From Frankiales bacterium (GTDB lineage: Bacteria; Actinomycetota; Actinomycetes; Mycobacteriales; SCTD01), in contig JAODNQ010000167.1 of NCBI GenBank assembly GCA_025464695.1, positions 1 to 32,938 on the forward strand: a stretch of 32,938 nucleotides of DNA. Direction: 5' to 3'. Below are positions 1-7,795 of this stretch, one piece after another (position 1 is the stretch's first letter; the number at the start of each line of letters is the position of its first letter). A program made the translations under genes and the position numbers. The notes under the pieces were generated by a model. It was given only the letters and a program-made list of their open reading frames with translations. It did not search any database and was not told the DNA's origin.

Positions 1-179
1 GCCAGCTGCAGAACCGCGAGCTCGCGACGTCGCGGCTGGCTCAGGTCCTGCGGGAGGCGCTGCCGCCGCCGCCTCCGCCCCGCCGCCCCACCAAGCCGAC
101 CCGGGGGAGCAAGGAGCGGCGGCTGGCGGGCAAGAAGCTCAGGTCCGCGGTGAAGAAGGGCCGTCGGGCGACGGAGTGA
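1..179 (+). CDS. arfB: ArfB-type peptidyl-tRNA hydrolase, C-terminal fragment (5' end outside window)
   Basis: The frame starting at base 3 runs to a TGA at 177-179 and gives about 58 residues. They form a basic tail with a proline run followed by RRPTKPTRGSKERRLAGKK and further Lys/Arg residues. This matches the conserved C-terminal tail of the ArfB/YaeJ/ICT1 family, which enters the mRNA channel of stalled ribosomes while the missing N-terminal GGQ domain hydrolyses the peptidyl-tRNA. The catalytic domain lies outside the window, so activity cannot be judged. The 3' end overlaps the end of the opposing small membrane-protein gene by 41 bases. The family call rests on the tail only. Confidence 0.8.
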   Translation, partial: QLQNRELATSRLAQVLREALPPPPPPRRPTKPTRGSKERRLAGKKLRSAVKKGRRATE

Positions 180-348
180 CCGGCGGCGCGCTGTCGTCCG
201 CCGGCGGCGCGAACTCCTTCGGGAGCCGCTTGAGCCGACCGCTCATGTTGCGGACGAGCAGCACGGTGACGATGAACAGCAGGACGACCAGCAGGAGCGC
301 CAGGAAGCCGGCGGAGCCGCCCTTCTCCAGCGTGTTGGCGAGGATCAC
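139..348 (-). CDS. Small single-span membrane protein downstream of mca (Rv1083-like)
   Basis: A 69-residue protein starting at GTG 348, whose first bases overlap the mca stop codon as GTGA; this fixes the start and implies translational coupling. Residues about 12-33 form one strongly hydrophobic helix ([18 protein letters not shown]), followed by a basic patch (RLKRLPKEF) and a Pro/Ser/Asp-rich tail. In Mycobacterium tuberculosis a small membrane protein gene (Rv1083) also directly follows mca, so the position is conserved. Its function is unknown. It may anchor or assist a mycothiol-related process, but that is inferred only from position. Confidence 0.8.
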   Translation of the reverse strand: MILANTLEKGGSAGFLALLLVVLLFIVTVLLVRNMSGRLKRLPKEFAPPADDSAPPVTPSPDGPSSPRT

Positions 349-1229
349 GAGGACGCCACCCGCTCCCGGACGCCCGCGAACAGGTCGTCCTCCGGCAGCG
401 CGGTGTCGACGAGCGAGCGCGCCAGCTGGAAGTCCTCGTAGGGCCAGGTCTCCTGCTGCAGCTCGATCGGGCAGGCGAACCAGCGGCCGGTCGGATCGAC
501 CTGCGTGGCGTGCGCGATGAGGGCGGCGTCGCGGACCGGGAAGAACTCCGAGCAGGGGACGCTCGTGGTGAGGCGCTCGGCGTCGCCCTCCTTGTCCTCC
601 CAGTTCGCGATCCACTCGGCGTAGGGCGACTCGAGCTTGGCCGCGAGCATCGCCTGGTGCAGCTTCTCCAGCCGGCTCTTGTGGAACGTCAGGTTGTAGT
701 AGAGCTTGCTCGGCTGCCAGGGCTCGCCGGCGTCCGGGAACCGGTCCGGGTCGCCGGCCGCCTCGAACGCCGCGACCGACACCTGGTGGCAGCGGATGTG
801 GTCGGGGTGCGGGTAGCCGCCGTTCTCGTCGTACGTCGTCATCACGTGGGGGCGCTGCTCCCGGACGACGCGGACCAGCGCCTCCGTCTGCTCCTCGAGG
901 TCGCCGACCGCGAAGCAGCCGTCGGGCAGCGGCGGCAGCGGGTCGCCCTCGGGCAGGCCGGAGTCCACGAAGCCGAGGAACACCTGCCGCACGCCGAGGA
1001 TCTCGCGGGCCCGGTCCATCTCCGCGGCCCTGACCGCGGTGATGTCGGCCTGCACCTCCGGCCGGTCCATCGCCGGGTTGAGCACGGAGCCGCGGGAGCC
1101 GTCCGTGAGGGTGACGACGAGCACGTCGACGCCCTCGCGCGCGTAGCGGGCCATGGTCGCGGCGCCCTTGCTGCTCTCGTCGTCGGGGTGCGCGTGCACG
1201 CACATCAGGCGGAGCGGGTCCTGGGTCAC
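345..1229 (-). CDS. mca: Mycothiol S-conjugate amidase
   Basis: A 294-residue zinc hydrolase of the LmbE/PIG-L superfamily, of normal length for Mca. It cleaves the amide bond of mycothiol S-conjugates, releasing a mercapturic acid for export and GlcN-inositol for recycling; it acts in the cytosol. The N-terminal AHPDDE metal motif (residues 13-18) and a downstream HPDHIRCH segment supply the zinc ligands. The long [15 protein letters not shown] segment is typical of Mca and MshB. The GTG start at 1229 has a GGAGG ribosome-binding site seven to eight bases upstream. The gene diverges from a DUF4307 gene, with greA beyond it, the same gene set as around Rv1082 in M. tuberculosis. Mca rather than MshB is favoured by this neighbourhood. 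Confidence 0.93.
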   Translation of the reverse strand: MTQDPLRLMCVHAHPDDESSKGAATMARYAREGVDVLVVTLTDGSRGSVLNPAMDRPEVQADITAVRAAEMDRAREILGVRQVFLGFVDSGLPEGDPLPPLPDGCFAVGDLEEQTEALVRVVREQRPHVMTTYDENGGYPHPDHIRCHQVSVAAFEAAGDPDRFPDAGEPWQPSKLYYNLTFHKSRLEKLHQAMLAAKLESPYAEWIANWEDKEGDAERLTTSVPCSEFFPVRDAALIAHATQVDPTGRWFACPIELQQETWPYEDFQLARSLVDTALPEDDLFAGVRERVASS

Positions 1230-1259
1230 GACGGGCCTCCGGGTGGGCGGTCACGGGTC

Positions 1260-1296
1260 GGTGCGGGACAGTGGTGCAGGGACAGCGTCCCGCACC
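1260..1296. repeat. Perfect 10-bp inverted repeat in the mca/DUF4307 divergent intergenic region
   Basis: GGTGCGGGAC (1260-1269) is repeated exactly as its reverse complement GTCCCGCACC (1287-1296), with a 17-base spacer. The spacer contains a near copy of the left arm, GTGCAGGGAC (1274-1283). The element lies 31 bases upstream of the mca start and 33 upstream of the DUF4307 start. It could be an operator for a dimeric regulator or an mRNA hairpin. Function is not known. Confidence 0.55.
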
Positions 1297-1328
1297 TCCC
1301 AACACCGCCGCCCCCCGAGGGAGTCCCG

Positions 1329-1700
1329 TTGCCCACCGTCCGCCGTCCGGGCACTCCCACGGTGCTGGCCGTCGTCGGCGCGCTGGTGGGGCTGGTCTTC
1401 GCGATCGGGCTCTTCCGCCAGCTCGGCCCCGAGACCGGCGCGTCCACGCAGCTGCGCGGCTACGTCGTCGAGTCCGACACCGCGGTGCGCGTCGAGTTCG
1501 AGCTGGCCCGCACGCCGGGTGCCGCCGTCTACTGCGTGCTGCGGGCGCGGGGCGTCCAGGGCACCGAGGTCGGGCGGCTGGAGGTCGACGTCCCGCCGTC
1601 GTCGAAGCGCAGCACCGTGGTCCGCGAGACGGTCCCGACGACGTCGCGCGCGGTCACCGGGGAGCTCGTCGGCTGCCGCAAGGGGCAGGCGCAGCCGTAG
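1329..1700 (+). CDS. DUF4307 family membrane protein (Rv1081c-like)
   Basis: A 123-residue protein from a TTG start at 1329, chosen because GAGGGAG sits five bases upstream and because the hydrophobic segment then falls near the N terminus. A single membrane helix (about residues 11-28, TVLAVVGALVGLVFAIGLF) is followed by an extracytoplasmic beta-rich domain of about 90 residues. That domain contains two cysteines (in YCVLRARG and VGCRKG) that could form a disulfide. Length, topology and position between mca and greA match the actinobacterial DUF4307 family. The molecular function is unknown. Confidence 0.8.
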   Translation: MPTVRRPGTPTVLAVVGALVGLVFAIGLFRQLGPETGASTQLRGYVVESDTAVRVEFELARTPGAAVYCVLRARGVQGTEVGRLEVDVPPSSKRSTVVRETVPTTSRAVTGELVGCRKGQAQP

Positions 1701-1703
1701 GCT
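1698..1703 (+). promoter_or_regulatory. Possible -10 element (TAGGCT) for greA
   Basis: TAGGCT matches the actinobacterial TAnnnT -10 pattern and overlaps the stop codon of the DUF4307 gene. It would start transcription near 1710 and give greA a leader of about 35 bases containing the GAGGA ribosome-binding site. No convincing -35 element is seen, so this is tentative. Confidence 0.35.
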
Positions 1704-1744
1704 GACGGGCCCGTGACCACGGACACACCCTCGAGGAGCACCGC

Positions 1745-2248
1745 GTGAGCACCCAGCCCGGCCAGCAGACCACCTGGCTCACCCAGGAGGCCTACGACCG
1801 GCTGTCGGCCGAGCTCGAGGACGCCAAGGGCCCCAAGCGCGCCGACATCGTGGCGAAGATCGAGGCGGCCCGCGACGAGGGCGACCTCAAGGAGAACGGC
1901 GGCTACCACGCCGCGAAGGACGAGCAGGGCAAGAACGAGGCCCGCATCCGCCAGCTCACCCAGATGCTGGAGAAGGCCGTCGTCGGCGAGGCGCCGACCG
2001 CGAGCGACACCGCGGGGCCCGGGATGGTCGTCGAGGTGGCCTTCGACGGCGACCGCAGCGACACCGACAAGTACCTGCTCGGCTCCCGTGAGGACAAGGG
2101 CACGTCGGGGCTGAACGCCATCTCGCTGAACAGCCCGCTCGGCGTCGCCCTCAACGGCGCGAAGGTCGGCGACTCCGTCACGTACTCACTGCCCAACGGC
2201 TCGTCGGCGACCGTGGAGATCCTCACCACCGAGCCCTACTCCGGCTGA
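1745..2248 (+). CDS. greA: Transcription elongation factor GreA
   Basis: A 167-residue protein of typical GreA length. It binds the RNA polymerase secondary channel and stimulates cleavage of backtracked transcripts. The N-terminal coiled coil (about residues 12-80) contains the family signature ARDEGDLKENGGYHAAKDEQ, whose Asp and Glu form the acidic tip that recruits catalytic magnesium. The C-terminal FKBP-like domain follows, ending in a typical SPLGVALNGAKVGDSV segment. The GTG start at 1745 has GAGGA upstream. The gene lies downstream of the DUF4307 gene on the same strand, as in the mycobacterial mca region. Confidence 0.97.
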   Translation: MSTQPGQQTTWLTQEAYDRLSAELEDAKGPKRADIVAKIEAARDEGDLKENGGYHAAKDEQGKNEARIRQLTQMLEKAVVGEAPTASDTAGPGMVVEVAFDGDRSDTDKYLLGSREDKGTSGLNAISLNSPLGVALNGAKVGDSVTYSLPNGSSATVEILTTEPYSG

Positions 2249-2251
2249 GCC

Positions 2252-2605
2252 GTGACCTCGCGGGTGAAGGCGGTCGCGCTCGACGTCGTCGACGTCGACC
2301 GGATGGCGTCGTTCTGGCAGGCCGCGCTCGGGGTGGAGCCGGTCGAGGTGTCGGACGAGGGCGTCTCCCTGCCGCTCGTCGGGGACCTCACCCTCGACCT
2401 GCTCCCGGTGCGGGAGCCGAAGACGGTCAAGGACCGGCTGCACCTCGACCTGCGCGCCACCGACCGCACGCAGGCGGAGGAGGTCGAGCGGCTGCTCGGG
2501 CTCGGCGCCACGCGCGCCGACGTCGGGCAGGGCGACGACGTCAGCTGGGTGGTGCTGGCCGACCCGGAGGGCAACGAGTTCTGCGTGCTGCGCGGCGAGG
2601 GCTGA
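2252..2605 (+). CDS. VOC-superfamily (glyoxalase-like) protein
   Basis: A 117-residue single-domain protein with the VOC layout. The opening strand (VKAVALDVVDVDRMASFWQ) is typical of glyoxalase-like domains, and the closing strand (WVVLADPEGNEFCVL) carries the common DPEGNEFC end motif. Such proteins are usually dimers that bind a metal or a small molecule; the substrate cannot be predicted. The GTG start lies only three bases after the greA stop, so it is probably co-transcribed with greA. It converges on ilvA with a 19-base gap in which no terminator hairpin was seen. Confidence 0.8.
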   Translation: MTSRVKAVALDVVDVDRMASFWQAALGVEPVEVSDEGVSLPLVGDLTLDLLPVREPKTVKDRLHLDLRATDRTQAEEVERLLGLGATRADVGQGDDVSWVVLADPEGNEFCVLRGEG

Positions 2606-2624
2606 CTCTCCCCGTACAGCCGCG

Positions 2625-3842
2625 TCACCGGTCGGTCACCGCGTAGCCCTCGCCGCGGAGCAGGTCCGCGACGTGGCGGCTGTGCTCGGGCCCGCGCGTC
2701 TCCAGCTGGACCGCCACCTCGACCTCCTCGACGTGCAGCTCGGCACCGGTGCGGGAGTGCTCGACGTCGAGCACGTTCCCGCCGGTCCGCGCGAGGACGG
2801 CGAGCAGGGCGGCGAGCTCCCCCGGCCGGTCGGGCACAGGTACGCGCAGCGACAGGAAGCGCCCCGCCGCCACGAGCCCGCGCCGGATCACCTTGCCCAG
2901 CAGCAGCGGGTCGACGTTGCCGCCGGAGACGACCGCGACCACGGGCGGCGCGAACGACGTCGGGTCGGCGAGGACCGCCGCGACGGCTGCCGCGCCCGCC
3001 GGCTCGACCACGAGCTTGGCCCGCTCCAGGCACAGCAGCAGCGCCCGCGACAGCTCGTCCTCGTCGACGGTCACCACGCGGTCCACGAGGTCGCGCACCA
3101 GGGGGAACGTGTGCTCGCCCGGCAGCGCGACCGCGATGCCGTCGGCCATCGTCGACATGGTCGCCAGCTGCACCGGGTGCCCGGCCGCGAGGCTGCCGGG
3201 GAAGGCCGCCGCTCCCGCCGCCTGCGCCGCGACCACCTCGACGTCGGGCCGCAACCCCTTCACCGCGGCCGCGGTCCCCGCGACCAGCCCGCCGCCGCCG
3301 GTGCAGACCACGACGGTGCGCACCTCGGGGCACTGCTCCAGCACCTCCAGCCCGACGGTCCCCTGCCCGGCGATCACGTCCGGGTGGTCGAACGGGTGGA
3401 TGAGCACCGCTCCGGTCCGCGCGGAGAAGGCGTACGCCTCGGCGAGTGCCTCGGTCAGGGAGGCGCCGTGCAGCCGCACCTGCGCGCCGTACGACGTCGT
3501 CGCCGCGACCTTGGGCAGCGGCGCCGCCTCGGGCATGAACACCGTGGCGCTGACCCCCAGCAGCTGCGCGGCGAGGGCGACCCCCTGCGCGTGGTTGCCG
3601 GCGCTGGCGGCCACGACGCCGCGAGCACGCTCCTCGCCGGTCAGCCGCGCCATGCGGACGTACGCGCCGCGCAGCTTGAACGACCCGGTCCGCTGCAGGT
3701 TCTCGCACTTGAGCAGGACGGGCCCGCCGACGGCGTCGGACAGCGGGCGGGAGCCCTCGAGCGGCGTGGTGCGGACGACGCCCTGCAGCAGGGTGCGGGC
3801 GGCCTGCACGTCGGCGAGGCTCACCAGGTCCATGCCGCGCAC
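2625..3842 (-). CDS. ilvA: Threonine ammonia-lyase (threonine dehydratase) with C-terminal ACT domain
   Basis: A 405-residue fold-type II PLP enzyme converting threonine to 2-oxobutyrate and ammonia, the entry to isoleucine synthesis. The PLP lysine is in GSFKLRG (about K56), and the glycine-rich phosphate loop is TGGGGLVAGT. From about residue 325 an ACT-like domain (RVPVDRPGELAALLAVLA) follows, typical of the short actinobacterial form. The start is GTG 3842 or ATG 3833. GTG 3842 begins four bases after the stop of the glycosyltransferase gene, so ilvA may be read from the long upstream operon; neither start has a strong ribosome-binding site. Whether it serves that pathway or only general isoleucine supply is unknown. 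Confidence 0.93.
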   Translation of the reverse strand: MRGMDLVSLADVQAARTLLQGVVRTTPLEGSRPLSDAVGGPVLLKCENLQRTGSFKLRGAYVRMARLTGEERARGVVAASAGNHAQGVALAAQLLGVSATVFMPEAAPLPKVAATTSYGAQVRLHGASLTEALAEAYAFSARTGAVLIHPFDHPDVIAGQGTVGLEVLEQCPEVRTVVVCTGGGGLVAGTAAAVKGLRPDVEVVAAQAAGAAAFPGSLAAGHPVQLATMSTMADGIAVALPGEHTFPLVRDLVDRVVTVDEDELSRALLLCLERAKLVVEPAGAAAVAAVLADPTSFAPPVVAVVSGGNVDPLLLGKVIRRGLVAAGRFLSLRVPVPDRPGELAALLAVLARTGGNVLDVEHSRTGAELHVEEVEVAVQLETRGPEHSRHVADLLRGEGYAVTDR

Positions 3843-3846
3843 TGTC

Positions 3847-4965
3847 TCAGGCGCGGAGCGGTCCTGTCCGGAGGCGGGGGCGGCGAGGTGCGGCGAGCAG
3901 CTCCCCCCACAGGGCGAGCCACTGGTCGGCCATGCGGTCGGCGGTCATCGTCGCGGCCGCCAGCTCCCGTCCGGCGGTGCCGAGCCGCTCGCGCAGCGGG
4001 GCGTCGTCGCGCAGCCGCCGCAGCGCTGCGGCGAGCCGTGCGGGGTCGTCCTTCGGCACGAGCAGTCCGGTGACGCCGTCCTGCACGGCCTCCGCGACGC
4101 TGCCCACCGGCGTGGCCACCACGGGCAGGCCCGCGAGCATCCCCTCGACGACCGTCAGCGGCCAGCCCTCGGTGCGGCTGGGCAGCACCAGGACATCGGC
4201 GCGGGCGAGCTCGCCGGGGACGTCCTCGCTCCAGCCGGGCAGCAGCACGCGGTCGGCGAGCCCGAGGTCGGCCACCTGCTTCTCCAGCGCCGGCCGGCAG
4301 CCCCCCTCGCCCACGACCGTGAGGGTGGCGTCCGGGACGTCGACGAGGGCGTCGAGCAGGACGTCGTGCGCCTTGACCCGGTCGAGCCGGCCGACCGACA
4401 CCAGCCGCAGCGGGCCCTCGTGAGAGGTACGACGGGGCGGCCCGGGGTCGGGGACGAGGTTCGGGATCGACCGCACGCTGCCGCGCCCCAGCGCGTAGAA
4501 GTCCTCGACCCGGCGCGCGCTCGCCTCTCCCACCGCGACGGCGGCGTCGACCCGGGCGGTCAGGGCCCGCACCCGCAACAGCTCCGGGAGGGCGACGGTG
4601 CGCATCGGCAGCTGGTCGACGACCGTGACGCGTGCCCGCGGCAGGGTGAGCGCGGCCGCCGTCGCGGCGGCGCACGCCCAGGGCGAGTGCCGGTTCAGGT
4701 GCACGACGTCGGGGCGCAGCCGGTGCAGCAGCCGGGCGGTCTGCACGAACCCGTCGACGACGTGCGCAGCCGCCCCGGGCCGGCGGGCAGCGAGCCACTG
4801 CACCATCGCGCGGTCCGGACCGACGACGTGCACGCGGACGTCGTCGGGGAGGTGGGCCAGCAGGTGTCCGAGGGAGTGCTCCGCGCCACCGCGGCCACGG
4901 GCGTCGGTGGAGGCCACCAGGGTCAGGGGGGCCGAGGTGGAGGGCGACGGGGTCAGGGGTGCCAC
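3847..4965 (-). CDS. GT4-family glycosyltransferase, last pathway gene of the inositol/YcaO operon
   Basis: A 372-residue GT-B fold enzyme of glycosyltransferase family 4. The N-terminal acceptor domain begins near residue 14 (LVASTDARGRGGAEHSLG). The C-terminal nucleotide-sugar domain contains LVSVGRLDRVKAHDVLLDA and the EX7E-type donor motif TEGWPLTVVEGMLAGLPVVATPVG. Such enzymes are retaining and cytosolic, commonly using UDP- or GDP-sugars. The GTG start at 4965 lies 28 bases after the PIG-L gene. Pairing with a PIG-L deacetylase and an inositol-phosphate synthase recalls MshA of mycothiol synthesis, but donor and acceptor cannot be read from the sequence. Confidence 0.9.
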   Translation of the reverse strand: MAPLTPSPSTSAPLTLVASTDARGRGGAEHSLGHLLAHLPDDVRVHVVGPDRAMVQWLAARRPGAAAHVVDGFVQTARLLHRLRPDVVHLNRHSPWACAAATAAALTLPRARVTVVDQLPMRTVALPELLRVRALTARVDAAVAVGEASARRVEDFYALGRGSVRSIPNLVPDPGPPRRTSHEGPLRLVSVGRLDRVKAHDVLLDALVDVPDATLTVVGEGGCRPALEKQVADLGLADRVLLPGWSEDVPGELARADVLVLPSRTEGWPLTVVEGMLAGLPVVATPVGSVAEAVQDGVTGLLVPKDDPARLAAALRRLRDDAPLRERLGTAGRELAAATMTADRMADQWLALWGELLAAPRRPRLRTGPLRA

Positions 4966-4993
4966 GGCGGTCGGCTACCCCGCCGTGGGCGAC

Positions 4994-5704
4994 CTACGTC
5001 AGCAGTGCCCGGGCCGCGTCGTCCGCCAGGAGCAGCTCGTCCAGCCGAGCCATCGCGGCGCGCATCGCGGGCTCCGGCGCGAGGTCGCTGTCGCGACCGA
5101 ACTGGAACGGCAGCTGCGTGACGTAGCAGGCGCAGGCGTCCGCGCGCCGGTCCGCGTCTCCCGGCAGGCGGAGCGGCCGCAGGCCCGCCGGCAGGTCGGG
5201 GCTCGGCGGGGCGTCGGGCGCCCGGAGCACGTAGGGGGCGTCCCGCCACCAGGCGGTCGGGCGCCCGAGGGCGGCGACCGCGCGCACGACCTGCAGGTGG
5301 TCGACGTGGCCGCCGAGCCCCTGCGGGGCGAGGAGCACGTCGGCGTCCAGCCCGGACAGGACAGAGAGGTCGAGGTCGTCGTCCGGGCGGATCCCGGCGA
5401 AGAGCGCGGCGGGGCTGTCGTAGCCGCGGTGCGGCGCCTCGGGCAGCGGCAGGTGGACGTGCCGCACCCCGAGCCGTGCCATGGCGGCGACGTCCTCCGC
5501 GCGGCGGACCGCCATGTAGTCGACCTCGGGCCCGAGGCCCTTGTCGGTCTGGCAGGCGAGCGCGAAGCCCTGCGGGTCCGGGACGGTGGCGGTCAGGCAG
5601 GTGACGACGGCGACGTCGTGGCCCGCGTCGGCGAGCCGGGCCAGGACGCCGCCGACGGAGAAGGCGGCGTCGTCGAGGTGGGGACTGACCGCGACGACCT
5701 TCAC
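4994..5704 (-). CDS. PIG-L/LmbE-family deacetylase
   Basis: A 236-residue zinc-dependent N-acetyl hydrolase of the superfamily that includes MshB and GlcNAc-PI deacetylase. The metal motif is SPHLDDAAFSVGG (residues about 7-19), a variant of AHPDDE, and a second histidine motif GGHVDHLQVVRA follows mid-protein. GTG 5704 sits directly before the first strand, as is usual in the family. An in-frame GTG at 5743 has a better ribosome-binding site (GAGG) and would add 13 residues, so the start is uncertain. It lies between two GT4 genes, which suggests that it deacetylates an N-acetyl amino sugar added by one of them. It is distinct from mca at 345-1229. Confidence 0.87.
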   Translation of the reverse strand: MKVVAVSPHLDDAAFSVGGVLARLADAGHDVAVVTCLTATVPDPQGFALACQTDKGLGPEVDYMAVRRAEDVAAMARLGVRHVHLPLPEAPHRGYDSPAALFAGIRPDDDLDLSVLSGLDADVLLAPQGLGGHVDHLQVVRAVAALGRPTAWWRDAPYVLRAPDAPPSPDLPAGLRPLRLPGDADRRADACACYVTQLPFQFGRDSDLAPEPAMRAAMARLDELLLADDAARALLT

Positions 5705-5756
5705 GACGACACCCGGGGCGCTCGCTCCGGCTGGACCAAGCACGCGCTGCCTCTGC

Positions 5757-6968
5757 TCACAGGAGGTGCGGCGCGGCGCGGAAGCGGCAGGACAGGTCGG
5801 GCAGCGGCAGCGGGGCGACGACGGGCGACACCGTGCCACGCACCTCCTCGTAGACGTCGAGCACGCTGCGCGCCAGCACCGGCCAGGAGTACAGCCGCCG
5901 CACCTCCTCCAGCGCCGTGTCGGCGAGGCGGGTACGCAAGGGCGGGTCGTCGAGCAGGCGGCACAGCTGGGCGACCAGCCCCTCGACGTCGCCCGGCTCG
6001 TGCAGCAGCCCGTTGCGGTCGTGCTCGAGGCAGTCGACGACGCCGACGCTGTCCGTGCTGACCACCGGCAGACCGCTGGCCATCGCTTCGAGGATCGTGT
6101 TGCTGAAGCCCTCGCTGTAGGTGGGGCTGACGAACACGTCCGCGGAGCGGTAGACGTCGGGAGCGTCGTCGGGGTCGGTGTACCCGGTCAGCTCGATCCC
6201 GTCGGTCTGCCGCGCACGCACCTCGTCCAGGTCGGGGCCGATGCCGCTCACCACCAGGCGCAGGCGTCGGCCTCGAGCGCGCATCCGCTCGACGGCGTCG
6301 AGCAGGTCGAGCACGCCCTTGCGACGGTCGACGCGGCCGTGGAACAGCAGCACGGGCGGGTCCTGCAGCGAGCCCATCGGCCCTGGTGAGAAGCGCACGG
6401 TGTCGGTCGCGCCGGGCACGATCCGGAAGCGCGCGGGGTCGGTGCCGTGGTGGCCGACGACCTCGTCGCGGAAGCTCGGCGAGCCGATGAGGACGGCGGT
6501 GCTGCGGTCGAGGACGGTGGTGATCGCGGCCTTGTGCGTGGTGCAGCAGGTGCCGACCCAGTGGCCGTCGCCGCCCTGGATGCTGACCACGCTCGGCAGT
6601 CCCAGCTCGGCACCGGCCTGCAGGACGGCGAGCCCCGGCGGGTAGCCGTACTGCGCGTGCAGCACGTCGAACGGCTGCTCGGCGTGCAGGTCGCGCACGG
6701 TCTGCACCAGGGCCGCGGTGTCGCCCTCGAAGTCGGCGGGGTCGACCGCCTCGCCGCGGCTGGGCACGCCGACGGCGCGCACGCCCTCGGGCACGCGCAC
6801 CGGGGGCCCGCCGCCGTAGACGCGGGTGCCGGCCTCGTCGTCGCGGTACTGCGACACCAGCACGACGTCGACGCCGAGAGCGACGAGCTCGCGCAACAGG
6901 TTCTCGGCGTAGACGCTCATGCCGGAGACGGCCGGCCAGTAGCGGCGGCTGACGAAGCAGACCCTCAC
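5757..6968 (-). CDS. GT4-family glycosyltransferase
   Basis: A 403-residue GT-B glycosyltransferase. The N terminus (VCFVSRRYWPAVSGMSVYAENLLREL) is the typical GT4 opening with a glycine-rich acceptor loop. The C-terminal half has LLFHGRVDRRKGVLDLLDAV and the donor-binding EX7E segment SEGFSNTILEAMASGLPVVSTDS. The GTG start at 6968 overlaps the stop of the isomerase gene as GTGA, fixing the start and showing translational coupling. A CCTTH stretch near residue 145 is unusual, but its role is unknown. Together with the PIG-L gene and the second GT4 it could build an amino-sugar-containing conjugate; the sugar donor is not predictable. Confidence 0.9.
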   Translation of the reverse strand: MRVCFVSRRYWPAVSGMSVYAENLLRELVALGVDVVLVSQYRDDEAGTRVYGGGPPVRVPEGVRAVGVPSRGEAVDPADFEGDTAALVQTVRDLHAEQPFDVLHAQYGYPPGLAVLQAGAELGLPSVVSIQGGDGHWVGTCCTTHKAAITTVLDRSTAVLIGSPSFRDEVVGHHGTDPARFRIVPGATDTVRFSPGPMGSLQDPPVLLFHGRVDRRKGVLDLLDAVERMRARGRRLRLVVSGIGPDLDEVRARQTDGIELTGYTDPDDAPDVYRSADVFVSPTYSEGFSNTILEAMASGLPVVSTDSVGVVDCLEHDRNGLLHEPGDVEGLVAQLCRLLDDPPLRTRLADTALEEVRRLYSWPVLARSVLDVYEEVRGTVSPVVAPLPLPDLSCRFRAAPHLL

Positions 6969-7795
6969 GGCTGTGCAGCCAGCAGCGTCGCCATCGCGCG
7001 CGGCACCATGTCGTGCGCGCGGTGGCTGTCGCGCGACAGCTCCAGCGTCACCAGTCCGGCGTACCCGACGTCGGTCAGCGCCTGCAGCACGGCGGGCAGG
7101 TCGACGTCGCCCTCGTCGAGCGGCAGGTGCTCGTGCACGCCGCGGCGCATCCCCTCGACCGCGACCGTGCCGAGGTGGGGCGCGAAGACGCGGACGGCGC
7201 CGTCGGGCGTGTAGGGGCCGGAGACGATGCAGTGCCCGGTGTCGAGGGCGAGGGTCACGCCCGGCACGGACGCCTGCAGCCGCTGCCAGTCGTCGCAGTC
7301 CTCGACCAGCATCCCCGGCTCCGGCTCGACGGCGAGCGCGTAGCCCTTCCCTCCGTGCGACTCCACCAGCGCGCCGATCCCGTCGCGCACCCACCGCCAC
7401 GCCGCCTGCCGGTCCACGCCGTCGCGGGGCACGCCCGTCCAGAAGCTGACGGCCTCGGCCTGCAGCAGGCCGGCGAGGTCGCACGCGCGCCGCAGGTAGT
7501 CGAGCCGCCGCGCCCGGCCCTCCTCCGACGCCGTGACCAGGGTCGGCTCGTGCTTGTCGCGCGGGTCCATGAGGTAGCGCGCACCGGTCTCGACCATCAC
7601 CGCGAGGCCCAGCGCGTCGCAGCGCTGCCGCACGCGCTCCGCCTGCTGCAGGGCGTCGTCGGCGAACGGGTCGAGGTGCTGCACGTCGAGGGTCAGGGCG
7701 ACGCCTGCGTAGCCGGTGTCGGCGAGGAGGGACAGCGCGTCGTCGAGGCGGTGGTGCGCCATGCCGTTGGTGTTGTACGCGTAGCGCAGGCTCAT
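6965..7795 (-). CDS. Sugar phosphate isomerase/epimerase (xylose-isomerase-like TIM barrel)
   Basis: A 276-residue protein of the AP-endonuclease-2/xylose-isomerase-like TIM-barrel family. Metal ligands are visible at the expected strand ends: E157 in AVEPEPG, D185 and H188 in LALDTGHC, and E252 in VTLELSR, with a HEHLPLDEGDVD loop before the last barrel strand. Members isomerise or epimerise sugars and inososes (IolE/IolI) or related cyclitols. The ATG start at 7795 overlaps the YcaO stop as ATGA. With an inositol-phosphate synthase and an oxidoreductase in the same operon, an inosose-like substrate is plausible, but this is inference. Confidence 0.87.
   Translation of the reverse strand: MSLRYAYNTNGMAHHRLDDALSLLADTGYAGVALTLDVQHLDPFADDALQQAERVRQRCDALGLAVMVETGARYLMDPRDKHEPTLVTASEEGRARRLDYLRRACDLAGLLQAEAVSFWTGVPRDGVDRQAAWRWVRDGIGALVESHGGKGYALAVEPEPGMLVEDCDDWQRLQASVPGVTLALDTGHCIVSGPYTPDGAVRVFAPHLGTVAVEGMRRGVHEHLPLDEGDVDLPAVLQALTDVGYAGLVTLELSRDSHRAHDMVPRAMATLLAAQP

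Noticed and set aside
2749..5121. 790-codon open frame on the plus strand across ilvA and the glycosyltransferase
   Set aside because: It is antisense to two well-supported genes and has low-complexity Ser/Arg/Ala composition with no domain.
5705..5756. Space for a small precursor peptide gene between PIG-L and GT4 genes
   Set aside because: Only 52 bases are available, and they are best explained as leader and possible upstream start (GTG 5743) of the PIG-L gene.
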